This document shows positions 23,275 through 33,937 of a DNA stretch of 64,000 nucleotides, piece after piece (within the stretch, counting starts at the first letter, position 1; every line of letters starts with the position of its first letter). The notes under the pieces were generated by a model that worked only from the letters and a program-made list of their open reading frames with translations, had not been told where the DNA came from and ran no database searches. The stretch comes from Bathymodiolus brooksi. Taxonomy: Eukaryota > Mollusca > Bivalvia > Mytilida > Modiolidae. A program made the position numbers and the translations under genes. The stretch lies in NCBI GenBank assembly GCA_963680875.1, contig OY804590.1, forward strand, positions 19,654,640-19,718,639. Reading direction: 5' to 3'.

Positions 23275-23480
23275 TAAAATAAAAACCAAATAATACCACA
23301 CTGATGGAAAACTCATAGAGAGGCAAACTCGATACTCCTAGCACACAAATACATGATCGCTCACCTTTCATTGACTTGGTACAGGTACTTCAATCAACAG
23401 TGGCGGGGTTAGATTAGTTTTACGATCCCAAACCTCCCCTTTTAGTGGCATGATACTGTCATGTAAATGTTTTACACATG
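23275..23480 (-). repeat. Family B dispersed repeat, reverse orientation
   Basis: The series 'aataccacactgatggaaaa', 'ctcgatactcctagcacac', 'gacttggtacaggtacttc' and 'cagtggcggggttagatta' is the family B reverse series. The following 'cttttagtggcatgatactg' resembles 'tcttagtgacatgatgcag' near 58938, so the repeat extends beyond the 'ggcgggg' block. Confidence 0.6.
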
Positions 23481-24119
23481 TGAGTAAAATTTCCTTCCTC
23501 ACAATATGAATTAAATAAAACGTTTTAGACCTATGCTACTTAAAAATAATTATTTACTGTACAGCTACACAGAGACCGATCCACAGAGCTGTCTAGCGCA
23601 TGCCCAGGGGGATAGTGTGTATGCTCTTCTGATATGAGGTTGGCAAGTTATATTACGGAACGCGTGAATGCGGACAATTGTCGGTAACATTTATTTAGAG
23701 TGTCCTGCTTCCATCACGGTGACGGAGTCTCTTGTAGGTTTCGAACGGGTAGTTGCATTGTAGCGGCTACAGAAGATGACACTTTTCATCTCTACCCAGC
23801 TCTCGTGTTCCGATAGAGTGGTATTTTTCGTTTTTAACTTGATTACCTGATATTCGTTGAATCATGTTTGTTATACAAAACAGATATCATCATCACATCA
23901 AAAAATAACTTGTTCTCACCATGACTTAGCTGAAACAATGCCCATATGGCATCAAGCACTCACTAGAGTTAGAATTATTTCTGTTTTAAGAGTCATTTGT
24001 GTCAATTGCCCTCGCGATGTTAGCAGAAGACTAAACTTTAGTTTTTACTGCCGAAAAGATATGATCGCCATCACGAACTGAATATTTCATACGGAATTTA
24101 CATGTTCAACTGATCACCG
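23481..24119. other. Non-coding, nothing recognised
   Basis: A somewhat GC-richer stretch near 23570-23820 has no clear exon or splice pair. The 74-codon frame at 23857-24081 lacks recognisable features. Confidence 0.4.
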
Positions 24120-24300
24120 ATTCCTTATGAAAGCTTTGAAGATATCATATGGGTAATCAGGAGACGTAGATCGACTGACAACACGACATAAAATAGTGGA
24201 CACAGAGGACTAAAGATTAAGCAGCACAAACACAATAAATATCAGAGGTGACATCAAGTGCACCTACCGGATTAGCAGTTCTTTTTCCACTACTGGTTAT
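24120..24300 (+). repeat. Family A fragment
   Basis: Degraded family A order: 'gctttgaagatatcatatgg', 'gtaatcaggagacgtag', 'gaggtgacatcaagtgc'. Confidence 0.45.
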
Positions 24301-24394
24301 TCGCTATTCATTAACGACGGGTGTAATAAATGGGACCGGGGGTGGGGTGCTAACTACTTTTTTTTATTGGGGCTCATATTGTCTGCGTGTTTCA

Positions 24395-24640
24395 TAAACG
24401 TTAGAAAATACCAAAGAGGCAATCAAAAATTGACAATCCAGAGAAACTGGCAAAATATGGTACACAGCACAATATGTCTTAGGCACTACAATACCCAAAC
24501 AAACCCAAATAACGTAAATAAAACATACGCCCTCCTGCACACAACTGGAGTTAAAGACGAACCGAACATTGTTTTTACGTGGAAATCGTAACGGGCATCA
24601 CAACGCGGAACTCCGAACGTAAAGACACGTGATATAACAT
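24395..24640 (+). repeat. Family D dispersed repeat
   Basis: Forward family D: 'ataccaaagaggcaatcaaa', 'agagaaactggcaa', 'aacgtaaataaaacatacg' and 'catcacaacgcggaactcc'. The 74-codon frame across it is a shadow. Confidence 0.6.
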
Positions 24641-24889
24641 TGGTGTTGTACTTTTATTTATGTTCTTCTTTTACTCTTTCTATTTAGGTACTCTGCGTTG
24701 GACCTTCTAATAAAGTTAAATTGAACTTGACATTTAAAAACAGAAATGAATTAGTAAGTTGACGTCAGTAACACCTTTGGCCATTAACACCCCAATATGA
24801 CACATGTCCTTAACTAGTGTAAATGATATTGTTTTCTCTCACAAATAAACAGACTACATGTACTCTCTATTTTCCTGATTTAATACTAA
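24641..24889. other. Non-coding, nothing recognised
   Basis: AT-rich with no supported feature. Confidence 0.4.
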
Positions 24890-25090
24890 TAGGGGAGGTT
24901 TTAGTCACATAAAGCTAGTTTAATCACGTCACTGTTCTATTGAAATACCTGTATTAACCCATTAAAGTGAGCGGTCATCTTTTTGTGTGTTAGTGGTATC
25001 GATTGTACCTCTTTTTACGATTTTATTATTTGATTTTGAAATTATTCCGACAAAGGGGAATTTTTCGCTTTTATTCTATTAGCACATGCC
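24890..25090 (+). repeat. Family B dispersed repeat
   Basis: Forward family B: 'cataaagctagtttaatcac', 'tgtgttagtggtatcgattg', 'cctctttttacgattttatt', 'gaaattattccgacaaagg'. Confidence 0.55.
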
Positions 25091-25284
25091 TCCATCTGAC
25101 AAATTCCTTCTATTTCTCTCATTTAACGAATAACATTCTTATCCCCCATCAAACAAAATACCTCCTACTTCTATCCTTCAATAAATACCCTCTTATTCCC
25201 TCATTTAACACCCTCCATTAGAAAACTAGCAGATAGTAGATGTAATAAATGTGTCGTATAAGTAAACTTGCTTTAATCAGCGAC

Positions 25285-25489
25285 ACATAAAACTATACAT
25301 AACTCTCCCATTTTTAAACTTTAATTTTTTTTTAATCTGATTATATTCTGTCGTATTTTAAACAGCTTTGTAATTTTATCTATTCCTTTCTGTTTACTTT
25401 AATGTATTAGCAGTGTCCAACCATTAATATCACTCCATGGGGGTTTTTTAACAATAGAGACAGGAAAGCAATACAAGGATCACTATTTG
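25285..25489. repeat. Family H repeat, copy 1
   Basis: The stretch from 'cataactctcccatttttaa' to 'caatacaaggatcactattt' recurs at about 26998-27185 with moderate divergence. This copy is followed directly by a TIR element. Confidence 0.65.
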
Positions 25490-26531
25490 TTTAAAGGCAT
25501 ACAGGCTGTCAGAATTGAATCTTTTTTTTTAAATATTAAAAATTGCCAATATTCGATGTTTTATACTAATTGCAGTTGAAATTTTTCATAATATCATACG
25601 TAAATAGCCTAGAACGAAGGAAATACGTCGCTGTTTTATTTTCTTGAATCCAGTAAAGAATCCAATGTTTACCCGCGCAATATTCATATGAGAAAGCGTT
25701 TGCGCATGTGCGAAATTGTTTGTTGATGAAGAAAGCACATGGCACAAATCGAATAGTGGAAGAACAAACACATTGACGGATTCTATACGAACACGACACA
25801 AAAAGGAGAATGCAGCAAGCGTTGTGTAAAAATAAAAAAAAGATATTATACCGACCTACTCCATTTTTCAACACGTAACCATAATTTAGTATCTTTTTTC
25901 GACCGAATCGTATTTTGACAGTAGAATTGCATCGTAGTTTTGTATAGTCTTTCTTTTTCAGGAGAAAACGCTAGGTGATATCTCTTTTAGATTAGAGACT
26001 AAAATAATGAACTTCATGTCTGGTTTTTTTCTGAAAAAAATATAATCAAGCCAACTCAAGTGTTGTCAATAATATGCAATACCATTTGTTTACAATTTTC
26101 CCTTGATCGGGTCCCTTTGCAGAGTTTGGGTTTGTTTTTATTGATTGCATCACGTATTTCCGATTTTAAGTATCATTCTTACTAAATACCATTATATAAT
26201 ATTAACTGATTACCCCGGGATCCAATTGCATAGATATATTACTTAAATTATATTAATTCTAACGAATTTACATGCAACATGCTTCCTGGTTATTCATAGC
26301 AGTTATCAATATCCGGCAAACTTCAGAAAAGCAGCCGACTTATAATTAGGTCGTTGTTAATGGCGATTTTACCAACAGACATTCGAATTCTTTTCACTAA
26401 ATACGACATTATAATATATTTTTTAAACCTGGCTTCTTGTTCAGAACATTTTATTAGTATAAAACATCGAATATTGGCAACTTTTAATATGAACAAAAGA
26501 AATAAATTCTGACAGCCTGTATGCCTTTAAA
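25490..26531. mobile_element. 1.04-kb TIR element with about 78-bp terminal inverted repeats
   Basis: The left end, 'tttaaaggcatacaggctg', runs to 'ttcgatgttttatactaa' near 25568. The right end (26454-26531) is its reverse complement with small indels. Both ends start TTTAAAGG, consistent with a TTAA-type target or an end motif. No transposase frame is visible; the minus-strand frames of 71 and 102 codons inside lack recognisable motifs. It is probably a non-autonomous DNA transposon. Confidence 0.75.
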
Positions 26532-26566
26532 CATTATTTTTTATTACACTTGATTATATAATGAAA

Positions 26567-26690
26567 AGTTTGAAGATACTCGAGGTGTAAACAGAAGCGG
26601 TCAATCGACGGACAGACAATACAATGGTCCAACACTAAACAGATAAAAATTGAGCAACACGAAACAGTTATGGTTACTTAGAATAACGAC
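26567..26690 (+). repeat. Family A fragment
   Basis: 'aagtttgaagatactcgagg', 'gacagacaatacaatggtcc' and 'gagcaacacgaaac' in family A order. Confidence 0.55.
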
Positions 26691-26745
26691 CATTATGAAG
26701 CTGGACACATGTATTGCTGCTAGTATCGCAATGCATAGCTCTCCC

Positions 26746-26997
26746 GGGGCCCGGGTGGCTCAATGAGTTAGGTCGTTGGATCTAACAGTTCATACAAGCC
26801 TATCACCAATAGGGCGTGGGTTCGTGCTCAGCTTTGTAAATTACAAAAAAGAGTACACTCGACTCGCAGCCCCAAGTGATAAAGTTTACCAGTTGCTTGC
26901 CCAGGGTGAATGGTTCTTTCCAGGTACTCCGGCTTCCTCCACCACTAAGACTGAAATATTGCTGAAAATGGCGTTAAATACAAAAACAAATCAAATT
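26746..26997 (+). mobile_element. tRNA-derived SINE with target-site duplication
   Basis: A full SINE ('gcccgggtggctcaatgagt' head, box B-like 'gggttcgtgctc', 'ctgaaatattgctgaaaatg' tail). It is flanked by 'catagctctccc' (26734-26745) and 'cataactctccc' (26998-27009), a 12-bp duplication with one mismatch. It has inserted into family H. Confidence 0.85.
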
Positions 26998-27190
26998 CAT
27001 AACTCTCCCATTTTTCTATTTGTATTTTGTTTTTAAATCTGATTGCAATCTGTCGTACTTTACATATTTTTTGGTTATTGTTTATTCTTTTCTGTTCACT
27101 TTACTGTATTAGAAGTGTTCAACCAACAAGGGTCTCTGGTAGAAGCAGGGAAGCAATACAAGGATCACTATTTATTTAAGCATATAGTCG
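26998..27190. repeat. Family H repeat, copy 2
   Basis: Second copy of the stretch at 25285-25489. The sequence 'caatacaaggatcactattt' is shared at the end. The 94-codon frame over it is not supported. Confidence 0.6.
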
Positions 27191-27818
27191 GTTTAAGCAA
27201 TATTTATTTCATGAAATTTCAGCATACAATTTTTCAAATATATGTATACTCACAATGTTCAATGGGATTCAGAAACAAGTTATCAGACTTATGTAAATCT
27301 GTCTCCCTAATTATTATTAGATATTGATAACATTGGTAAATAGTGGTTAGTAGAATGATCATGATGAAACAACAATTACATCTTACATTGAATCAAGATA
27401 TTTCTAAATCGAAATTACAAACGATGGAGCTATCCACACGGTCTACAACCCAATATGTATAGTTCATGTGTAGTCTGGTCAATTCCTTTCCACATTTTTG
27501 TTCAATCAAATATGTTTTTGTTTTGACAATATACACAGCTTCAAATACCAATCTGTTTTAATTTTCATTCTTGTTTAATCATTTTGTTTTAATTACACCA
27601 TATTCTATAATGAAAAGTGTGAAGATACCCAACATCTAAACAAATGTCGTAAATCAATGAACAGACAATAAAATGCCTAAAAGAAAAAGGACAAAGGGAC
27701 AATATCTACCGACTTATATTACCTTAATCACTTACCCCTAGAATAAATTATATCATTACACGAAATACATGAATCATATCTCTCGTTCTTCTTTTTCTTT
27801 TGTGAATAGTTTTAAGAT
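27191..27818. other. Non-coding with a family A fragment
   Basis: About 27608-27700 is a degraded family A copy ('gtgtgaagatacccaacatc', 'acagacaataaaatgcc'). The rest has no recognisable features. Confidence 0.45.
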
Positions 27819-27835
27819 ACCAAAGGGCTAATCAG

Positions 27836-28144
27836 GACCCGGGTGGCTCAATGAGTTAGGTAGTTGTAGGGCCCGGGTGGCTCAATGAGTTAGGTAGTTG
27901 TAGGACCCGGGTGGCTCAATGAGTTAGGTAGTTGTAGGACCCGGGTGGCTCAATGAGTTAGGTAGTTGTAGAGAGACCCGGGTGGCTCAATGAGTTAGGT
28001 AGTTGTAGGACCCGGGTGGCTCAATGAGTTAGGTAGTTGTAGGACCCGGGTGGCTCAATGAGTTAGGTAGTTGTAGGGCCCGGGTGGCTCAATGAGTTAG
28101 GTAGTTGTAGGACCCGGGTGGCTCAATGAGTTAGGTAGTTGTAG
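27836..28144 (+). repeat. 34-bp tandem repeat of the SINE box A head, nine copies before the SINE
   Basis: Each unit runs 'acccgggtggctcaatgag' then 'ttaggtagttgtag'. Units are almost identical; two carry gcccggg instead of acccggg, and one has a short extra 'gag'. Such homogeneity suggests recent expansion by slippage or unequal exchange. Confidence 0.95.
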
Positions 28145-28402
28145 GACCCGGGTGGCTCAATGAGTTAGGTAGTTGGATTACCTAACAACTCATATAAGCC
28201 TATCACTAATACGGCGTGGGTTCGCGCCCGGCTTTGTAAATTACAAAAAGGATGCACTCGACTCGCAGCCGCAAGTGATAACGTTTACCAGTTGCTTGCC
28301 CATGGTCGGTGGTTCTCTCCGGGTACTCCAGCTTCTTCCACCACTAAAACTGGTCGTCATGATATAGCTGAAAGTGGCGTTAAACACCAAACAATCAAAT
28401 GA
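27836..28402 (+). mobile_element. SINE with a ten-fold tandem 5' head
   Basis: A complete SINE (from about 28145) is preceded by nine extra copies of its first 34 bp, each containing the box A-like 'tggctcaatgagttagg'. The whole 567-bp unit is flanked by a perfect 17-bp duplication, 'accaaagggctaatcag', at 27819-27835 and 28403-28419. The multimer therefore lies inside the inserted unit. The insertion target is a family A element. Only the last head is followed by box B ('gggttcgcgccc') and the SINE body. Confidence 0.92.
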
Positions 28403-28439
28403 ACCAAAGGGCTAATCAGAAGCCTTGAATCGGAGAGGG
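28403..28439 (+). repeat. Family A left part, host of the SINE and of the 10-kb array
   Basis: After the SINE, family A resumes with 'ctaatcagaagccttgaatc' and 'ggagagggacaaac' and runs directly into the 23/38-bp array. The element's downstream part reappears at about 38400-38440, so the whole array block is inside one family A copy. Confidence 0.65.
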
Positions 28440-28655
28440 ACAAACAATACAATGACAAAAAGAAAAATGACAGAAAGACAAACAATACAATGACAGAAAG
28501 ACAAACAATACAATGACAAAAAGAAGAATGACAGAAAGACAAACAATACAATGACAAAAAGAAGAATGACAGAAAGACAAACAATACAATGACAAAAAGA
28601 AGAATGACAGAAAGACAAACAATACAATAACAAAAAGAAGAATGACAGAAAGACA
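28440..28655. repeat. 23/38-bp minisatellite, first short block
   Basis: Same units as the two large arrays: a short unit built on 'aatacaatgacagaaagac' and a longer one with 'caaaaagaagaatgacag' inserted. It ends at the same junction ('gaaagacaattctaacat') as the second block at 32940. Confidence 0.95.
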
Positions 28656-29652
28656 ATTCTAACATTATGTGCTACTTTAGCTTTGAAAACAATAGAGGGC
28701 TCTAAATAGCATAAAACACCCTAGCACATGCGCAGAAGGCATATCTAATCGACAGCGTATTTTGCATATTTGTACTTTATGTATGTTAAATTAAAAGAAT
28801 AAAAATAATAAATATACAAAATGAGTATACAACATGTCATGGGAGAATTATTTCAATTCTAATAGGGCATTTACAATAAGTTTGTAAATCAATGCGGCCT
28901 TATGGATACCGAATGATTTGGCTGTTCCGATTACCTCCCCGAATGACAATTTCGCATTCTACGATGAATTACAGAAAAGTAATGACTAAATTAAACGAAA
29001 ATAATGTTACCTTTGTTATACAAACTATCACTTCCATGAATTATTTCGATTCTAGTAGGAAATATAATGGAAATGCATAGCATAACAAAATCCACTAACC
29101 TTCATGTCATACTTTTCCTACATTGATAACTAGACGGTGATGTAATTAAGTTACTGATATTTTCCAATTTGATGGCATTTCGCATTTAGCTACTTAAACA
29201 AGTAAAATGCCCACAAAATCGTAAAATAAATCAGTAACCAGCTTGTGTCAATGTCACCAGCGTTCCGTGTAAACTACATTGTACGTCACCGGATGACGAC
29301 AAATTACAAAAGTCAAAGTCGATAGATGGTTGTCTTAAGTATTTTTTTCCGGAAACAGTCATATGTCAACAAACAATTCTAGAATGTTTATGTTTGTATT
29401 CACCATGGTCATAAAATGAGCATAAAGCATGACATGAGATAATTATTTCTTAAATCAGATGAAACTAATTTTTCATCGTTATCAATTTCTATAACGTTTC
29501 TGTAGCGTTATATATTCTTGTAAATAATAGCGGAAGGTCATTGGAACAGCGCCCAAGATAACCTCTGTCTATGTACGCTTGAAGGCATAAAATTACCGTA
29601 AATGCTCTGTTAGAATCGAAGCATAGAGCCCGGCATCCAATAATTATTTCTT
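28656..29652. repeat. 997-bp segment, copy 1 of a segmental duplication
   Basis: This segment recurs at 32941-33937 at a constant offset of 4285 bp. I saw no length difference or mismatch where I compared lines. It is non-repetitive otherwise. It contains 'gaattatttcaattctaata', a motif also met elsewhere. A 62-codon frame inside is identical in both copies, but that follows from the duplication and is no evidence of coding. Confidence 0.93.
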
Positions 29653-32600
29653 AAACAATACAATGACAAAAAGAAGAATGACAGAAAAACAAACAATACA
29701 ATGACAGAAAGACAAACAATACAATGACAAAAAGAAGAATGACAGAAAGACAAACAATACAATGACAGAAAGACAAACAATACAATGACAAAAAAAAAGA
29801 ATGACAGAAAGACAAACAATACAATGACAAAAAGAAGAATGACAGAAAGACAAACAATACAATGACAGAAAGACAAACAATACAATAACAAAAAGAAGAA
29901 TGACAGAAAGACAAACAATACAATGACAGAAAGACAAACAATACAATGACAAAAAGAAGAATGACAGAAAGACAAACAATACAATGACAGAAAGACAAAC
30001 AATACAATGACAGAAAGACAAACAATACAATGACAAAAAGAAGAATGCCAGAAAGACAAACAATACAATGACAGAAAGACAAACAATACAATGACAAAAA
30101 GAAGAATGACAGAAAGACAAACAATACAATGACAGAAAGACAAACAATACAATGGAAAAAAAAAGAATGACAGAAAGACAAACAATACAATGACAAAAAG
30201 AAGAATGACAGAAAGACAAACAATACAATGACAGAAAGACAAACAATACAATAACAAAAAGAAGAATGACAGAAAGACAAACAATACAATGACAGAAAGA
30301 CAAACAATACAATGACAAAAAGAAGAATGACAGAAAGACAAACAATACAATGACAAAAAGAAGAATGACAGAAAGACAAACAATACAATGACAGAAAGAC
30401 AAACAATACAATGACAGAAAGACAAACAATACAATGACAGAAAGACAAACAATACAATGACAGAAAGACAACATTACAATGACAAAAAGAAGAATGACAG
30501 AAAGACAAACAATACAATGACAGAAAGACAACCAATACAATGACAAAAAGAAGAATGACAGAAAGACAAACAATACAATGACAAAACGAAGAATGACAGA
30601 AAGACAAACAATACAATGACAGGAAGACAAACAATACAATGACAGACAGACAAACAATACAATGACAGAAAGACAAACAATACAATGGCAAAAAGAAGAA
30701 TGACAGAAAGATATACAATACAATGACAGAAAGACAAACAATACAATGACAGAAAGACAAACAATACAATGACAAAAAGAAGAATGACAGAAAGACAAAC
30801 AATACAATGACAGAAAGACAAACAATACAATGACAAAAAGAAGAATGACAGAAAGACAAACAATACAATGACAAAAAGAAGAATGACAGAAAGACAAACA
30901 ATACAATGACAGAAAGACAAACAATACAATGACAGAAAGACAAACAATACAATGACAAAAAGAAGAATGACAGAAAAAGAAACAATACAATGACAAAAAG
31001 AAGAATGACAGAAAGACAAACAATACAATGACAGAAAGACAAACAATACAATGACAAAAAGAAGAATGACAGAAAGACAAACAATACAATGACAGAAAGA
31101 CAAACAATACAATGACAAAAAGAAGAATGACAGAAAGACAAACAATACAATGACAAAAAGACAAACAATACAATGACAAAAAGAAGAATGACAGATAAAC
31201 AAACAATACAATGACAAAAAGACAAACAATACAATGACAGAAAGACAAACAATACAATGACAGAAAGACAAACAATACAATGACAAAACGACAAACAATA
31301 CAATGACAGAAAGACAAACAATACAATGACAGAAAGACAAACAATACAATGACAGAAAGACAAACAATACAATGACAGAAAGACAAACAATACAATGACA
31401 AAAAGAAGAATGACAGATAAACAAACAATACAATGACAAAAAGACAAACAATACAATGACAAAAAGAAGAATGACAGAAAGACAAACAATACAATGACAG
31501 AAAGACAAACAATACAATGACAAAAAGAAGAATGACAGATAAACAAACAATACAATGACAAAAAGACAAACAATACAATGACAGAAAGACAAACAATACA
31601 ATGACAGAAAGACAAACAATACAATGACAAAAAGACAAACAATACAATGACAGAAAGACAAACAATACAATGACAGAAAGACAAACAATACAATGACAGA
31701 AAGACAAACAATACAATGACAGAAAGACAAACAATACAAAGACAGAAAGACAAACAATACAATGACAAAAAGAAGAAAGACAAACAATACAATGACAAAA
31801 AGAAGAATGACAGAAAGACAAACAATACAATGACAGAAAGACAAACAATACAATGACAGAGAGACAAAGAATACAATGACAAAAAGAAGAATGACAGAAA
31901 GACAAACAATACAATGACAGAAAGACAAACAATACAATGACAAAAAGAAGAATGACAGAAAGACAAACAATACAATGACAAAAAGAATAATGACAGAAAG
32001 ACAACCAATACAATGACAGAAAGACAAACAATACAATGACAAAAACAAGAATGACAGAAAGACAAACAATACAATGACAAAAAAAAGAATGACAGAAAGA
32101 CAAACAATACAATGACAGAAAGACAAACAATACAATGACAGAAAGACAAACAATACAATGACAAAAAGAAGAATGACAGAAAAAGAAACAATACAATGAC
32201 AAAAAGAAGAATGACAGAAAGACAAACAATACAATGACAGAAAGACAAACAATACAATGACAAAAAGAAGAATGACAGAAAGACAAACAATACAATGACA
32301 GAAAGACAAACAATACAATGACAAAAAGAAGAATGACAGAAAGACAAACAATACAATGACAGAAAGACAAACAATACAATGACAGAAAGATAAACAATAC
32401 AATGACAAAAAGAAGAATGACAGAAAGACAAACAATACAATGACAAACAGAAGAATGACAGAAAGACAAACAATACAATGACAAAAAGAAGAATGACAGA
32501 AAGACAAACAATACAATGACAAAAAGAAGAATGACAGAAAGACAAACAATACAATGACAAAAAGAAGAATGACAGAAAGACAAACAATACAATGACAGAA

Positions 32601-32940
32601 AGACAAACAATACAATGACAGAAAGACAAACAATACAATGACAGAAAGACAAACAATACAATGACAAAAAGAAGAAAGACAAACAATACAATGACAAAAA
32701 GAAGAATGACAGAAAGACAAACAATACAATGACAGTAAGACAAAGAATACAATGACAAAAAGAAGAATGACAGAAAGACAAATAATACAATGACAGAAAG
32801 ACAAACAATACAAAGACAGAAAGACAAACAATACAATGACAAAAAGAAGAATGACAGAAAGACAAACAATACAATGACAAAAAGAAGAATGACAGAAAGA
32901 CAAACAATACAATAACAAAAAGAAGAATGACAGAAAGACA
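29653..32940. repeat. 23/38-bp minisatellite, second block, 3.3 kb
   Basis: A mixture of 23-bp units and 38-bp units; the 38-bp unit equals the 23-bp unit plus 15 bp carrying 'aaaagaagaatgac'. Rare variants (for example 'ccaatac', 'gagagac', 'aagaaagac', 'ataatgac') mark positions. Both unit lengths leave remainder 2 on division by 3, and neither has a stop in any minus-strand frame. All three minus frames therefore stay open for 800-1100 codons. The hydrophobic, Cys/Leu/Phe/Val-rich translations are artefacts. Confidence 0.97.
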
Positions 32941-33937
32941 ATTCTAACATTATGTGCTACTTTAGCTTTGAAAACAATAGAGGGCTCTAAATAGCATAAA
33001 ACACCCTAGCACATGCGCAGAAGGCATATCTAATCGACAGCGTATTTTGCATATTTGTACTTTATGTATGTTAAATTAAAAGAATAAAAATAATAAATAT
33101 ACAAAATGAGTATACAACATGTCATGGGAGAATTATTTCAATTCTAATAGGGCATTTACAATAAGTTTGTAAATCAATGCGGCCTTATGGATACCGAATG
33201 ATTTGGCTGTTCCGATTACCTCCCCGAATGACAATTTCGCATTCTACGATGAATTACAGAAAAGTAATGACTAAATTAAACGAAAATAATGTTACCTTTG
33301 TTATACAAACTATCACTTCCATGAATTATTTCGATTCTAGTAGGAAATATAATGGAAATGCATAGCATAACAAAATCCACTAACCTTCATGTCATACTTT
33401 TCCTACATTGATAACTAGACGGTGATGTAATTAAGTTACTGATATTTTCCAATTTGATGGCATTTCGCATTTAGCTACTTAAACAAGTAAAATGCCCACA
33501 AAATCGTAAAATAAATCAGTAACCAGCTTGTGTCAATGTCACCAGCGTTCCGTGTAAACTACATTGTACGTCACCGGATGACGACAAATTACAAAAGTCA
33601 AAGTCGATAGATGGTTGTCTTAAGTATTTTTTTCCGGAAACAGTCATATGTCAACAAACAATTCTAGAATGTTTATGTTTGTATTCACCATGGTCATAAA
33701 ATGAGCATAAAGCATGACATGAGATAATTATTTCTTAAATCAGATGAAACTAATTTTTCATCGTTATCAATTTCTATAACGTTTCTGTAGCGTTATATAT
33801 TCTTGTAAATAATAGCGGAAGGTCATTGGAACAGCGCCCAAGATAACCTCTGTCTATGTACGCTTGAAGGCATAAAATTACCGTAAATGCTCTGTTAGAA
33901 TCGAAGCATAGAGCCCGGCATCCAATAATTATTTCTT
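32941..33937. repeat. 997-bp segment, copy 2 of the segmental duplication
   Basis: Copy of 28656-29652 at offset 4285, joined to array sequence at both ends at the same junctions as copy 1. This is either a very recent tandem duplication or an assembly duplication of one locus. Confidence 0.93.

Noticed and set aside
23570..23830. GC-richer stretch as a possible exon
   Set aside because: No open frame with matching splice acceptor and donor could be read.
28892..29080. 62-codon frame present identically twice (also 33177-33365)
   Set aside because: Identity follows from the recent segmental duplication, not from selection on a protein.
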